Positions 47,998 through 59,197 of a DNA stretch of 64,000 nt are shown piece by piece. Source of the DNA: Theropithecus gelada (taxonomy: Eukaryota; Chordata; Mammalia; Primates; Cercopithecidae); contig NC_037682.1 of NCBI RefSeq assembly GCF_003255815.1, forward strand, positions 7,387,819 through 7,451,818, in the 5' to 3' direction. The position numbers and the translations under genes were made by a program. Each line of letters opens with the position of its first letter. Position 1 is the stretch's first letter. The notes under the pieces were generated by a model, which saw nothing but the letters and a program-made list of their open reading frames with translations, had not been told where the DNA came from and did not search any database.

Positions 47998-48295
47998 TCT
48001 TATTTATTTATTTTGAGACGGAGTCTCACTCTGTCACCCAGGCTGGAGTGCACATGCACGATCTCGGCTCACTGCAACCTCCGCCTCCTGGGTTCAAGCG
48101 ATTCTCCTGCCACAGCCTCCCGAGTACCTGGGACTACAAGCATGTGACACCACGCCCGGTTAATTTTTGTATTTTTTAGTAGAGACAGGTTTCACCATGT
48201 TGGCCTGGCTGGTCTCGAACTCCTGACCTCGTGATCTGTCCGCCTTGGCCTTCCAAAGTGCTAGGATTATAGGTGTGAGCCACCGCACCCGGCCC
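47998..48295 (-). mobile_element. AluS-type, full length
   Basis: Flanked by cattttttattttc on both sides (about 47987 and 48294). Confidence 0.92.
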
Positions 48296-48529
48296 ATTTT
48301 TTATTTTCAACTGAGAATACAAACTATGAGTAAAATTATGCAGTAAAAGTAAAATGCTAAAGCAAAAAGTATCTTGCTTGGATTAAAGATTGCGTAAGAA
48401 CATGTGATCCCAGGATATTATGGTGTTGAGTCCTTACCAATTTCAGACATAGAAGGAGTCTAAAAATGTATACTGAAACTACACTGTCATCTAATTAGAA
48501 TATTTCTCTGATAGATGTTGGGGTAACCT

Positions 48530-48770
48530 GAAAGCACAGAGATTAAGAGCATAAACTGCAGAGTCTGACCAACCTAGTTTAAGCTGTGAAGCTGAACCAG
48601 GCTGGTCAGACTCTAAAAGCTGTGGCTTTGCCACTTACTAACTTTAAGAGAACCTTAATGTTCTCATTTGTAAAATGAGACTAATAATACCTACCTCTCA
48701 GGTAATAATAAGAATTTAATAAATGTAAACTGCTTAGGATAGTGCCTAGAATATAACAGGTTATTTTGAT
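48530..48770 (+). mobile_element. MIR
   Basis: 'tggctttgccacttactaactttaag', then 'ttctcatttgtaaaatgagactaataatacctacctctcagg' is a well-preserved MIR. Confidence 0.75.
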
Positions 48771-48835
48771 GATGTAGTCCTAGTTTTTATTGTGCCAAAG
48801 ACCATTCTTTATACAATAAAACACATTAGACAACC

Positions 48836-49129
48836 AGGCCAGGTGTGGTGGCTCACACCTGTAATCCCAATGCTTTGGGAGGTGGAGGCAGGAGGACAGC
48901 TTGAGGCCAGGAGTTTGAGACCAGCCTGGGCAACACAGCAAAATCTCATCTCTACAGAAAGTAAGAATTAGCTGGGCGTAGTGGTGTGTGCTTGTAATCC
49001 TAGCTACTCAGGAGGGGGACTGCTTGAGCCCAGGAGTTTGAGGTTACAGTGAGCTATGATCATGCCACTGCAATTCAACTTGGATGACAGGGTAAGGCCC
49101 TGTCTCTAAAACAAAAACAAAAACAAAAA
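48836..49129 (+). mobile_element. Old Alu
   Basis: Plus Alu flanked by attagacaac repeats (about 48824 and 49135). Confidence 0.88.
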
Positions 49130-49160
49130 AGCGTATTAGACAACTGATCATCTTTCATTC

Positions 49161-49456
49161 TTTTTTTTTTTTTTTTCGTGACAGGGTCTCACTCTGCCGC
49201 CCAGGTTCTGGAGTACAGTGGCGTGATCTCGGTTCATAGCAGCCTCGACCTCCTGGGCTCCAGCGGATCCTCCCACCTCAGCCTCCTGAGCAGCTGGGAC
49301 TCAAGCCACCATGCCTGGACAATTTTCTGTAGTTTCTGTAGAGATGGGGTTTCACCATGTTGCCCAGGCTGGTCTAGAACTCCTGGGCTCAAGCCATTTG
49401 CCCACCTTGGCCTCCCAAAGTGCTAGGATTACAGGCGTGAACCAGCATGTCCCACT
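49161..49456 (-). mobile_element. Old Alu
   Basis: Minus Alu, moderately diverged, about 250 bp from exon 11. Confidence 0.85.
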
Positions 49457-49703
49457 TGATCACCCTTGAGGAGCTAATAGCAACTCAGACAAAGACCAGA
49501 TCCAGAGTATTTCATTTGGCCATTAACTCACATCTGGGTAGGTAACCGGTAACTGGTATTCAATTCCAATGAATGAATTTGGTACTTCCAAGTAGATGAA
49601 TTAAAAAACCAAGAACATATTGAGAGACAGCCTACTGAGTATTTCGGGCCTCACCCTCAGTCCTAAGTGGTGTCTTCAAAGTTCCTATAGACAGAATACT
49701 TAC

Positions 49704-49830
49704 CCATGCTAAGGGACTCTTTCTGAAATTCCTTGGTTAGGTGGGAACGGTTGGTTATGCAGTACACATAGCGCTCCAACACATACCAACACATCTCATA
49801 GTAGAATGGATAGCGAAACTTATTTGGAAC
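49704..49830 (-). CDS. KDM2A: KDM2A exon 11 (residues 320-362)
   Basis: Acceptor tctgtag, donor GTAAGT at 49703. Encodes VPNKFRYPFYYEMCWYVLE... to ...KESLSM plus one base. Helical region after the JmjC domain. 127 bp is not a multiple of three, so skipping would shift the frame. Confidence 0.96.
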
Positions 49831-50006
49831 CTACAGAGGAATATAATAGAGAAAAGATGACCATTTTCAAGGAGAGAGAGTACAACAAACGGAATCACTG
49901 CAATCATTAACCCAGGAAATACTCTCACCAGTCAACCTGCAAACCCAGCTTGGCATCTGAAGCAAAAACTTAAGTAAAACCATCAACTTAGAAAATGTTG
50001 GTCTTG

Positions 50007-50287
50007 GGCCGGGCGCGGTGGCTCAAGCCTGTAATCCCAGCACTTTGGGAGGCCGAGACGGGCGGATCACGAGGTCAGGAGATCGAGACCATCCTGGCTA
50101 ACATGGTGAAACCCCGTCTCCACTAAAAAATACAAAAAACTAGCCGGGCGAGGTGGCGGGCGCCTGTAGTCCCAGCTACTCGGGAGGCTGAGGCAGGAGA
50201 ATGGCGTGAACCCGGAAGGCGGAGCTTGCAGTGAGCTGAGATCCGGCCACAGCACTCCAGCCTGGGCGACAGAGCGAGACTCTGTCT

Positions 50288-50335
<48 letters not shown>
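50007..50335 (+). mobile_element. AluY of Old World monkey type, very young
   Basis: Near-consensus AluYR-like element with an uninterrupted A tail of about 47 bases. A perfect 17-bp target duplication (agaaaatgttggtcttg) lies at 49990-50006 and 50336-50352. Confidence 0.93.
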
Positions 50336-50338
<3 letters not shown>

Positions 50339-50382
50339 AAATGTTGGTCTTGAGAAATAATCACTAAAGATAAAGGGTACTT

Positions 50383-50655
50383 AGGAGGCCCAGATGGGTG
50401 GATCACTTGAGGTCAGGAGTTCATGACCAGCCTGATCAACATGGTGAAACCCTGCCTCTACTAAAAATACAAAAATCAGCCAGGTGTGGTGGTGCACACC
50501 TTGTAATCCCAGCTACCCAGAAGGCTGAGGAATGAGAATCACTTGAACCTGGGAGGCGGAGGTTGCAGTGAGCTGAGATCATGCCTCTGCACTCCAGTCT
50601 AGGCTACAGAGTGAGACTCTGTCTTCAAAGAAACCAAAACAAAAAAAAAACACCC
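50383..50655 (+). mobile_element. Alu, 5'-truncated
   Basis: Starts near 'taggaggcccagatgggtgg'; plus orientation. Confidence 0.85.
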
Positions 50656-51754
50656 CAAAAAACGGTACTTGAGGAAGACCATTTAGAACCACCAAGAAAC
50701 TGTCTTGGTTAAGTGGGAAGGCATCAAAATGAAAGTTTGGGTTTTGGGACAGAGTAAAATGTAAGAGTAAGACACAAAATACTTGAGAAAAAGGTATGCA
50801 AAGTACTCTTGCTTTACTATGTTTGCCCCTGAATCAGAAGGCCATGGAACAAAGAATCTCATGGAAAAACAGGACATGAGATGAAGTGACATGTTAATAT
50901 TATGTAATTACATACACTAAAGTTTGACGAGAGACTCACTCTCAGACCGTGTCTAGTCTAGGGCACCAAGTTGGGTATTTTCCCCACTACTGATGCTCAG
51001 TTTGCCTGCCTCAAACTTTGTAGTCTGCCAAAATGGTATGTCCACAAACCAGATTAACGTTCCATACGACCTAATCAATCACTATCTTAATTTTCTTTCC
51101 ATTCTCCCCAAAAGAGCATTTTCATTATTATTTCAGCTGGATACTAATTTTAAAAAGTACTCTTCAGATATATTACAGCCCAGGAAAGGACAAATCAGCA
51201 CAGATTAATCAGTGAGGAAGACCAATGATGGGGACTATCCTAAATATATTTTGTTGCCTTTTTTAAAAACCATTTTTTAAACTTTTATTTTTAGAGGCAG
51301 GGTCTTGCTCTTTCGCCCAGGCTATCATCCCCCCACCAAAGCCTCCCCAGTAGCTGAGATTACAGGTGTGTGCCACCACACCTGGCTAATTTATTAACCC
51401 ATTTCCCTTTTAGAAAATAAAAGAGCAGCTCGCGGCCAGCGCTCATGTAATTTTACATAAACATGCTTTTTGATGCTGAAGGAAATCTGATTTTCAAGGT
51501 GAGAATAAAATATAAAAACTGTCCTTGGAGTTATTTCTAAACAAAACAGCAGGATAGTCTGAATCGTCAGGATTGTCTATTTCAGAAAAATCGGATCCAT
51601 CAAATGAATCTTTGGCCAAAAACTGTTCATGAATGATATATCATTATTATTTGGGTTCAAGCGATTCTCCTGCCTCAGACTCCTGAATAGCTGGGATTAA
51701 AGGTGTGTGCCCCTACACCCGGCTAATTGTTATTTGAAATTAATTAATTATTTT

Positions 51755-52048
51755 TACTATTTTCTGACACGGAGTTTTGCTCTTGTTGCCCAGGCTGGAC
51801 TGCAATGGTGCAATCTCGGCTCACTGCAACCTCTACCTCCTGGGTTCAAGCGATTCTCCTGCCTCAGCCTCCCAAGTAGCTGGGATTACTGGTGTGCACC
51901 AACACGCCCAGCTAATTTTTGTATTTTTAGTAGAGACGTGGTTTCACCATCTTGGCCAGGCTGGTCTCGAACTCCTGACCTCAGGTGATCTACCCACCTC
52001 GGCCTCCCAAAGTGCTGGGATTACAGGCATGAGCCACTGCACCCAGCT
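51755..52048 (-). mobile_element. AluS-type
   Basis: Full-length minus Alu, innermost layer of the nest. Confidence 0.88.
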
Positions 52049-52049
52049 A

Positions 52050-52331
52050 TATTTATTTAGAGTTTCGCTCTTGTTGCCCAGGTTGTAGTCCAATGGCGTG
52101 ATCTTGGCTCACCGCAACCTGCACCTCTGAGTTCAAGAGATTTTCCTGCCTCAGCCTCCCGAGTAGCTGGGATTACAGGCATGCGCCACCACGCGGGACT
52201 AATTTTGTATTTTTAGTAGAGACACACTTTCTCCATGTTGGTCAGACTGGTTTTGAACTCCAGACGTCAGGTGATCCACCCGCCTTGGCCTCCCAAAGTG
52301 CTGGGATTACAGGTGTGAGCCAGCGCGCCTG
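52050..52331 (-). mobile_element. AluS-type
   Basis: Nearly full-length minus Alu directly next to the previous one. Confidence 0.85.
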
Positions 52332-52687
52332 GCCAATTGTATTTTTAGTAGAGATGGGGTTTCACCATGTTGGCCAGGCTGGTCTTGAACTCCTGACCTC
52401 CAGTGATTTGCCTGCCTCAGCTTCCCAAAGTGCTGGGATTACAGGCGTAAGCCACCATGCCCGGACAAGAATGATGTTAACATTATGCACAGGAATGCTA
52501 CGTTTTCTAGGATCTGACATTTTCAGCAATCAAGAATAACTATATTTTGTAAGCGGAAATAGCACCACTAAAAACAGAATGCTATAAATAGATTGATATC
52601 TTTTTTTTTCAAAGTCAGTATACTGGAGTGATGCGAAAATAATAGTGAGACAGTTCATGACAAAGTTATCCTGGGGTAAATGCTGCA

Positions 52688-52990
52688 GCCGCTGGGCGTG
52701 GTGGCTCACACCTATAATCCCAGCACTTTGGGAGGCTGAGGTGGGCAGATCATGAGGTCAGGAGATAGAGACCATCCTGACTAACACAGTGAAATCTCGT
52801 CTCTATTAAAAACACAAGAAAATTAGCCATGCCTGGTGGCGGGCGCCTATAGTGCCTGCTACTCGGGAGGCTGAGGCAGGAAAATGGCATGAACCCGGGA
52901 GGCGGAGCTTGCAGTGAGCAGAGATCACGCCACTGCACTCCAGCCTGGGCGACAGAGCAAGACTCTGTCTCAAAAACAAACAAACAAACA
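52688..52990 (+). mobile_element. AluY/S-type, full length
   Basis: Plus Alu with a (caaa)n tail, in the second interruption of the piggyBac element. Confidence 0.88.
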
Positions 52991-53218
52991 AAAAAAAACG
53001 AGTTTGAGACCAGCCTGGTGAAACCCCATCTCTACTAGAAATACAAAAATTAGCGTGGTGGCACATGCCTGTAATCTCAGCTACTCGGAACGCTGGGGCA
53101 GGAGAATCGCTTGAACCTGGGAGGTGGAGGTTGCAGTGAACTGAGATCACGCCATTGCACGCCAGTTTGGACAACAGCGAAACCGTGTCTCAAAGAAAAA
53201 AAATAAAAAATAAAAATT
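52991..53218 (+). mobile_element. Alu, 5'-truncated
   Basis: Begins 'gagtttgagaccagcctgg'; (aaaat)n-like tail. Confidence 0.82.
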
Positions 53219-54007
53219 GCAGCTGCCAAGTGCCACTGGTATTATTGGGGAAAATTGGAAAGGGGTTAATTTTTGGTAGGGATAGGGTCTCACTATGTTG
53301 TCCAGGCTGGTCTCAAACTCCTGGGATTAAGTGATCCTTCACTTCAAACTCCCAAAAAGTACTTGGGATTACAGGCATGAACCACCGTGCCTGGACATAC
53401 AGCTTTCTTTTAGAGAGGTCATATTTCAAAAGGATAAGCCAAATGATACTTTTAAGATTGTTTTGAATATGCAGCTCCTGAGAATGTTCCCATCTCCTCC
53501 CATATTGTAGGAATGACTTCACCTACCCCTTTTCAAACTCTATATCAAGTAGTCTTCCTGAATCATGGAGAACTAGATAGGAGTCCCTTTTGAAAAACTG
53601 TCACCAGGCCACAGGGCATCAGTGGGGACTAAGGAGATCACTCTCCCCATGGCAAGGCAGGAGAGATGTACTTTTCATGTCAGACCCAATCAGTTTTCTA
53701 ATGCATAGTAGCCAGACCCTGATTCTGGGTTCTTATGTGGCTAAAACTTCAACAACTAAAAGAATGACTCTCTTAGACAAAAGTAAAATTAATTTATTTC
53801 TGACTAAGGGAGACAGAGGAGAGAGAGAACCAATAGGTACTTGGTCCCTCAAAATTAAATATAATACACTATGCCTCTCCATTAGCCTTTTAAGTGTAGC
53901 AACATTTTCTGGAAGGGTTTTTATTAGGAGTTCAGGACAACTCCAAATTCTGAAGCCCTCTGGAAATCAGCTGAAAGCTGAGTAATAATGACAGTTTTAA
54001 AAAAAGA

Positions 54008-54341
54008 AGAGTCTGGGCATAGTGGCTCACGCCCATGGTCCCAAGACTTTGGGGGCCTGAGGCCGGAGGATTGCTTGAACCCAGGAGTTCGAGACCAGCC
54101 TGGGCAGCTTAGTAAAACCTCATCTCCACAAAAAAATAAAAATAAAAAAATTAGCCAGGTGTGGTGGTGTGTGTCTGTGGTCCCAGCTACTTAGGAGGCT
54201 GAGGCAGGAGGATCACTTGAGCCTAGGAGGTTGAGGCTGCAATGAGCTGAGATCATGCCACTGCACTCCAGCCTGGGCGACAGAATGAGACCCTGTGTCA
54301 AAAATAAATAAATAAATAAATAAATAAAAAAGAAAGAAAAA
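54008..54341 (+). mobile_element. Old Alu with (AATA)n tail
   Basis: Diverged plus Alu ending in an aaat microsatellite. Confidence 0.87.
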
Positions 54342-54982
54342 AGGAAGAAAATATGAAATACAGGCATTAAAATTTTGAGTTTTTGCTTGTAACTTTATAA
54401 GACTGTATTAATTAAAGCCAAGAGATACCACATACCCAACCTGACCCCATTACATTTTACTCATGCTGCATATCAATTTCTAAGACTCGGTTAGCATTTT
54501 TTGGAAAGAATTTTTAAAACTCCCCATTATAAAATTATTGAGCCTTTAAGCACTATTAGAATAATTACCAACACTTAAGTAATAGTAAATTTCTACATTG
54601 GTATGGCAAAAGTGACCAGAACATTGTCTTGTTTGCAACATGCTTTGTATTTCTTTGGTAAAGCATTCCCTATACATTCTCTTAACTTTATAGAGATTTT
54701 TATAACTTTATAGAGATTAGTAACATATCAAATGAATGCCAGGTTGACATTTTCACATAAAAAGTTGGTATGGAAAGCAATAAAAAATTGCTATGTGTAC
54801 AAATATACGAAACACAATGAAATTTTATGGGACTACAGAAAGATTTTATTTGAAATTAAATAAGCCATTCTTAGAAAAAATAGAAAAACAATTGATTAGA
54901 CACTGAAATTTTTGATAAAGTTTAGGAATCAGATAAATCAAGATGAGTTTTTCCCAGTTAAGAGTTTGTAGGACTCTTTTTT

Positions 54983-55302
54983 CCATTTATTTATTTGTTT
55001 GTTTGTTTGTTTATTTTTTGAGACAGAGTTTCGCTCTTATTGCCCAGGCTGGAGTGCAATGGTGCAATCTCGGCTCACTGCAACCTCCGCCTCCTGGGTT
55101 CAAACAATTCTCCTGCCTCAGCCTCCCAAGTAGCTGGGATTACAGGCATGTGCCACCATGCCTGGCTAATTTTGTATTTTCAGTAGAGACAGGGTTTCTT
55201 CATGTTGGTCAGGCTGGTCTCAACTTTCCGACCTCAGGTGATCCGCCCGCCTCGGCCTCCCAAAGTGCCTGGATTACAGGTGTGAGCTACTGTGCCCGGC
55301 CT
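54983..55302 (-). mobile_element. AluS-type, full length
   Basis: Minus Alu with a (tttg)n/(attt)n head. Confidence 0.9.
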
Positions 55303-55630
55303 TTTTAAAAATTTTTTCTCTTATTTTTCTTCTCTTTATGCAGAAAACTCTTCATGCAGGGATAAGGTGCTCACTTTATGTTACTGAATATATATTTTCC
55401 TTTTCTTCCCTGAAACTGAACCAGTTAAGCCCCAGATATAAGAGTCATCTTTGGCCACAAAAAGTGAACGCACTCTAAAAACTAATTTTCAGACTGAATC
55501 TTAAAATGGGTACATAATTACCTCTAAGAATGACAGAGAGTTAAATGGGAGTATTTTACTATGGAATTATACATTTTTTCTTTTTTGAAACATTTTCCCT
55601 ATTTTAGAATACTTACCTGCTTTAGAATAG

Positions 55631-55905
55631 ACTTTTTTTTTTTTTTTTTTAAATTAACAGACTGTGTCTCACTCTTCCACCCAGGCTGGAGTACAGTGGC
55701 ACCATCATAGCTCGCTGCAACCTGGAACTCCTAGGTTCAAGCAATCCTCTCACCTCAGCCTCTCCAGTAGCTAGGATTACAGGCATGTGCCACCACACCC
55801 AGCTTTGTTGCCCAGGATAGTCTCACACTCCTTGCTTCACGTACTCCTCCCACTTTGGGCTCCCAAAGGGTTGGGATTACAGGCATGAGCCCCTGTGCCT
55901 GACCT
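55631..55905 (-). mobile_element. Old Alu (AluJ-like), partly deleted
   Basis: Diverged minus Alu lacking part of the left arm. Confidence 0.8.
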
Positions 55906-55933
55906 GTACTTTTGTTACTCTTAACAAATAAAC

Positions 55934-56251
55934 AGGCCGGGCGCGGTGGCTCAAGCCTGTAATCCCAGCACTTTGGGAGGCCGAGACGGGCGGATCACGA
56001 GGTCAGGAGATCGAGACCATCCTGGCTAACACGGTGAAACCCCGTCTCTACTAAGAAATACGAAAAACTAGCCGGGCGAGGTGGCGGGCGCCTGTAGTCC
56101 CAGCTACTCGGGAGGCTGAGGCCGGAGAATGGCGTGAACCCGGGAGGCGGAGCTTGCAGTGAGCTGAGATCCGGCCACTGCACTCCAGCCTGGGCTACAG
56201 AGCGAGACTCCGTCTCAAAAAAAAAAAAAAAAAAAAAAAAAACAAACAAAA
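55934..56251 (+). mobile_element. AluY of Old World monkey type
   Basis: Near-consensus AluYR-like copy with aataaacag on both sides (about 55925-55933 and 56252-56260). Confidence 0.9.
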
Positions 56252-56851
56252 AAATAAACAGAAATGTACTTTTATAAAATGTCTTGAAGAAGCACTGGCT
56301 TCCTATCTTAATTCTACTAGTAGGGCAATTCTTGTAACTCCAACAATAATACCAATGGTGTATATAGTGATAAGTAGCTCCTACACCAAAATAAATTTTG
56401 CAAAATAGGCACTATAATGGTTTACTATTATTGCAGTACATAGGTCAGTAACCATTCCTCATAAGAGTTGTGAATTCCTCATTAATTACTATTTTTAAAT
56501 TTTTAATACTTTTAATTCTACCAAAAGGTTCCAAGAGCAGTACCATAATACTTCTACGCTCTTCTCTGCAATTCTCCAACTGTTAACATTTCCCCACGTT
56601 TGCTGATCTTCATACTAGCTTAGTATTATGCTAAGCTACTTGAGAGTAACTTAACAAACATCGCAACCCCCAAATATTCTAATTGCTGTTTAATCCCAGT
56701 ATCATCTATACTTTCATATATGATTCAGCCCTTACCAATTAGAATTCTGCTAAACAATAAGCCCTCATTCTCTACGATGGAGGCTAGCCAGCAAACAACA
56801 CTTAGTAGATTTGGCCTGCTGCCTCTTTTTATGATTCCTGTGAACTAAGAG

Positions 56852-57149
56852 TGTTTTTTTTTTTTGAGACGGAGTCTTGCTCTGTCACCCAGGCTGGAGT
56901 GCAGTGGCCAGATCTCAGCTCACTGCAAGCTCCGCCTCCCGGGTTCACGCCATTCTCCTGCCTCAGCCTCCCGAGTAGCTGGGACTACAGGCGCCCGCCA
57001 CCTCGCCCGGCTAGTTTTTTTGTATTTTTTTAGTAGAGACGGGGTTTCACCGTGTTAGCCAGGATGGTCTCGATCTCCTGACCTCGTGATCCGCCCGTCT
57101 CGGCCTCCCAAAGTGCTGGGATTACAGGCTTGAGCCACCGCGCCCGGCC
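56852..57149 (-). mobile_element. AluY of Old World monkey type, inverted partner
   Basis: Near-consensus AluYR-like copy in minus orientation. Target repeat ctaagagtgttttt at its two ends (about 56846 and 57151). Confidence 0.9.
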
Positions 57150-57474
57150 CCTAAGAGTGTTTTTTACCTTTTTTTTTTTCCTCCGGGTCAGACAGGTAAT
57201 GTGCTGACGTGTTAATAGTAACAAGGTTCAAGGGTGGCACCTTTCACGTACGTGCACGAACACCTAATCATCATGATCATGAACTATAAAAGGATCGCTT
57301 TTTACATTTTTTAATGGTTGAAAAAAAACTTGAGTATTCTGTGACATGTTAAAGTTATGTGAAATTCAACTTTCAGTGTCTATGAATAAAATGTTGTGTT
57401 ATTTGAGCCATACTCATTTGTTTAAGTATTTCATGCTACAAGGTAGGGTTAAACAGTCACAACAGATACTTTAT

Positions 57475-57545
57475 GACCTATGAAGCCTAAAATATTTACT
57501 ATCTGGTCCTTTGCAGAAAAAGTTTGTCAACTCTTGCCTTGAGGT
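57475..57545 (+). mobile_element. hAT-like DNA transposon end fragment
   Basis: 'gaagcctaaaatatttactatctgg...gcagaaaaagtttgtcaactct' is the same terminal segment as in the 31966-32780 element. Confidence 0.6.
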
Positions 57546-57889
57546 ATCCATTGTATATAATAAATTAACTTTTTTCTATGCCTCTAGAATGGTATCAGCT
57601 GTGTATCATCCTAGGGAAAAACTGAGAAAATAAGATATACAAATTATTTTATTTTGGGCTTAATTCTCTCTTAAAACCCCAGTTGAGAAAAATAGTATAT
57701 ACATTTATATAATTAAAGTAAGATGCTTTTGAGTGTAGTCATCAGTGTAGAAAAAGATACATGAATTTAAAGTTCTAAAACTTGAGTTAAGCCCCATTAC
57801 ACCAAATTATTCTGTGAGCATAAAAATGAAACACATGGCTCAAAAGATTACCAGAGGTCCATGTCTGGCCTTATAATAATCCAAGATAC

Positions 57890-58195
57890 TGCTGGATGCA
57901 GTAGCTCACACCTGTAATCCCAGCACTTTAGGAGGCCAAAGCGGGCAGATCACTTGAGCCCAAGAGTTCCAGACAAGCCTGGGCAACATAGCCAAAAACC
58001 CATCTCCAAAAAATACAAAAAAAATTAGTTGGGTGTGGTGGCGTGTGCCTGTAGTCCCAGCTACCTGGGAGGCTACGGTGGGAGGATCAATTGAGCCCGG
58101 GGAGGTTGAGGCTGCAGTGAGCCATGACTGTGCCATTGCACACCAGCATGGGCAACAGAGTGAGACTCTGTCCCAAAAATTAAAAGAAAAAAATG
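57890..58195 (+). mobile_element. Old Alu
   Basis: Plus Alu, moderately diverged. Confidence 0.87.
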
Positions 58196-58337
58196 TTACT
58201 TTTCTCCCATTCACAATGGTGTTGGCTAAAAAATTAAGGAAAAAAAAAAAAAAGGAAAGAAAAATCCAAGATACCAAAAACCTCACAGAATTGGAGTCCC
58301 CAAAATTGAGTATGTAAATTGTGTTAAAATTTTTATT

Positions 58338-58626
58338 TGGCCAGTCGCAGTGGCTCACACCTGTAATCCCAGCACTTTGGGAGGTTGAGGCTGGAGGACT
58401 GCTTGAACCAGGAGTTCTAGACTAGCCTGGGAAACGCAGCAAGACCAAGTCTCTATGAAAAAAATAAAAAATTAGTCAGCTGTGGTGTGCGCCCGTAGTC
58501 CCAGCTACTTGGGAGGCTGAGGCAGAAGGATGCTTGAGCCTGGGAGGTTGAGGCTGCAGTCATCCGTGATCACGCCACTGCACTCTAGCCTGGAAAACAG
58601 AACAAGATTCTGCCTTTAAAAAAAAA
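58338..58626 (+). mobile_element. Old Alu
   Basis: Plus Alu ending about 160 bp from exon 10. Confidence 0.87.
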
Positions 58627-58786
58627 TACATTAAATTTAAAATTTTGTGTGTTCCCAAAATGTCAACACTGCATTTTAACTGAAAGAAAAATGGAAGTTT
58701 TGACAAACCATGAATGAATCTCTTGTAACATCTATCTTAACTGGAGTAAACCTCTTCACATCCAACTGTTATATAAGATTACTTAC

Positions 58787-58902
58787 CCGTGTCCGATCTT
58801 CAATGTTGTATATTTTTAACTGCATAGGGATGTTGAAGCTATGCAAAAAATTGCCCCCAAACACTAACGTGTCTGTAGGAGTATACACAGCATGAATCCA
58901 GC
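58787..58902 (-). CDS. KDM2A: KDM2A exon 10 (residues 281-319; third iron ligand His284)
   Basis: Acceptor tcttctag, donor GTAAGT at 58786. Encodes (G)WIHAVYTPTDTLVFGGNFLH... to ...IEDRTR. WIHAV provides the distal histidine of the HxD...H triad, and it numbers as residue 284 by codon count from exon 7. End of the JmjC domain. Confidence 0.96.
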
Positions 58903-58999
58903 CTAGAAGAAAGGGAACAGAGGGCAGTGGCTGAAAATACACATTACAGTAAGTCTCTCTCAGAGAACTAGTATAAGACCCCTAGATCACACTCTTCAC

Positions 59000-59155
59000 T
59001 CTGATTCTGCTTCTCAGTGGTTTGTCAAGTTAATCTCTCAAAGCCTCAATTTCCTATATAAAACCAGGATAAATAATACTTCTTATGGTTGCTCATGAGC
59101 ATTAAATGAGAAAATGCACATCAAATGTTTAGCACACAATAAACATTTACTGGAG
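59000..59155 (+). mobile_element. MIR fragment
   Basis: 'aagttaatctctcaaagcctcaatttcct' followed by 'agcattaaatgagaaaatgcac' and 'tttagcacacaataaac' fit MIR. Confidence 0.65.
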
Positions 59156-59197
59156 CACCAACTATAAACCAGGCTCTGTACAAGACAGTTTACAATT

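Larger units (their letters stand above)
46528..49703 (-). other. KDM2A: KDM2A intron 11
   Basis: About 3.2 kb, over half of it Alu and MIR sequence, listed separately. Confidence 0.8.
51652..52466 (-). mobile_element. Alu cluster inside the piggyBac fossil
   Basis: One partial Alu (51652-51729 and 52332-52466) is itself interrupted at 'aattg' by two further minus Alus listed separately. Confidence 0.78.
51394..53269 (-). mobile_element. piggyBac DNA transposon fossil (MER75/PGBD4-related)
   Basis: TTAA at 51394-51397 and 53266-53269 are the piggyBac-specific target duplications. Terminal inverted sequences just inside are similar (cccatttcccttttag at the left, ccccctttcc-type read inward from the right). 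On the minus strand near 52515 a reading MSDPRKRSIPVHN, and near 51590-51640 EQFLAKDSFDGSDFSEID, match the N-terminus of PGBD4. Non-Alu interior sums to about 520 bp. No transposase can be made. Confidence 0.85.
51281..53397 (-). mobile_element. Old Alu split by piggyBac element (outermost layer)
   Basis: 51281-51393 and 53270-53397 join into one minus-orientation old Alu ('...cacctggctaattta' | 'tttttggtagggatagg...'). The break is a TTAA present on both sides. Confidence 0.8.
49831..58786 (-). other. KDM2A: KDM2A intron 10
   Basis: About 9.0 kb. Dense Alus, three of them young or near-young, plus the piggyBac nest. The intervals 53.4-54.0, 54.35-54.98, 55.3-55.63, 56.26-56.85, 57.15-57.47 and 57.55-57.89 kb are AT-rich unique DNA with no gene recognised. 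Confidence 0.8.
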
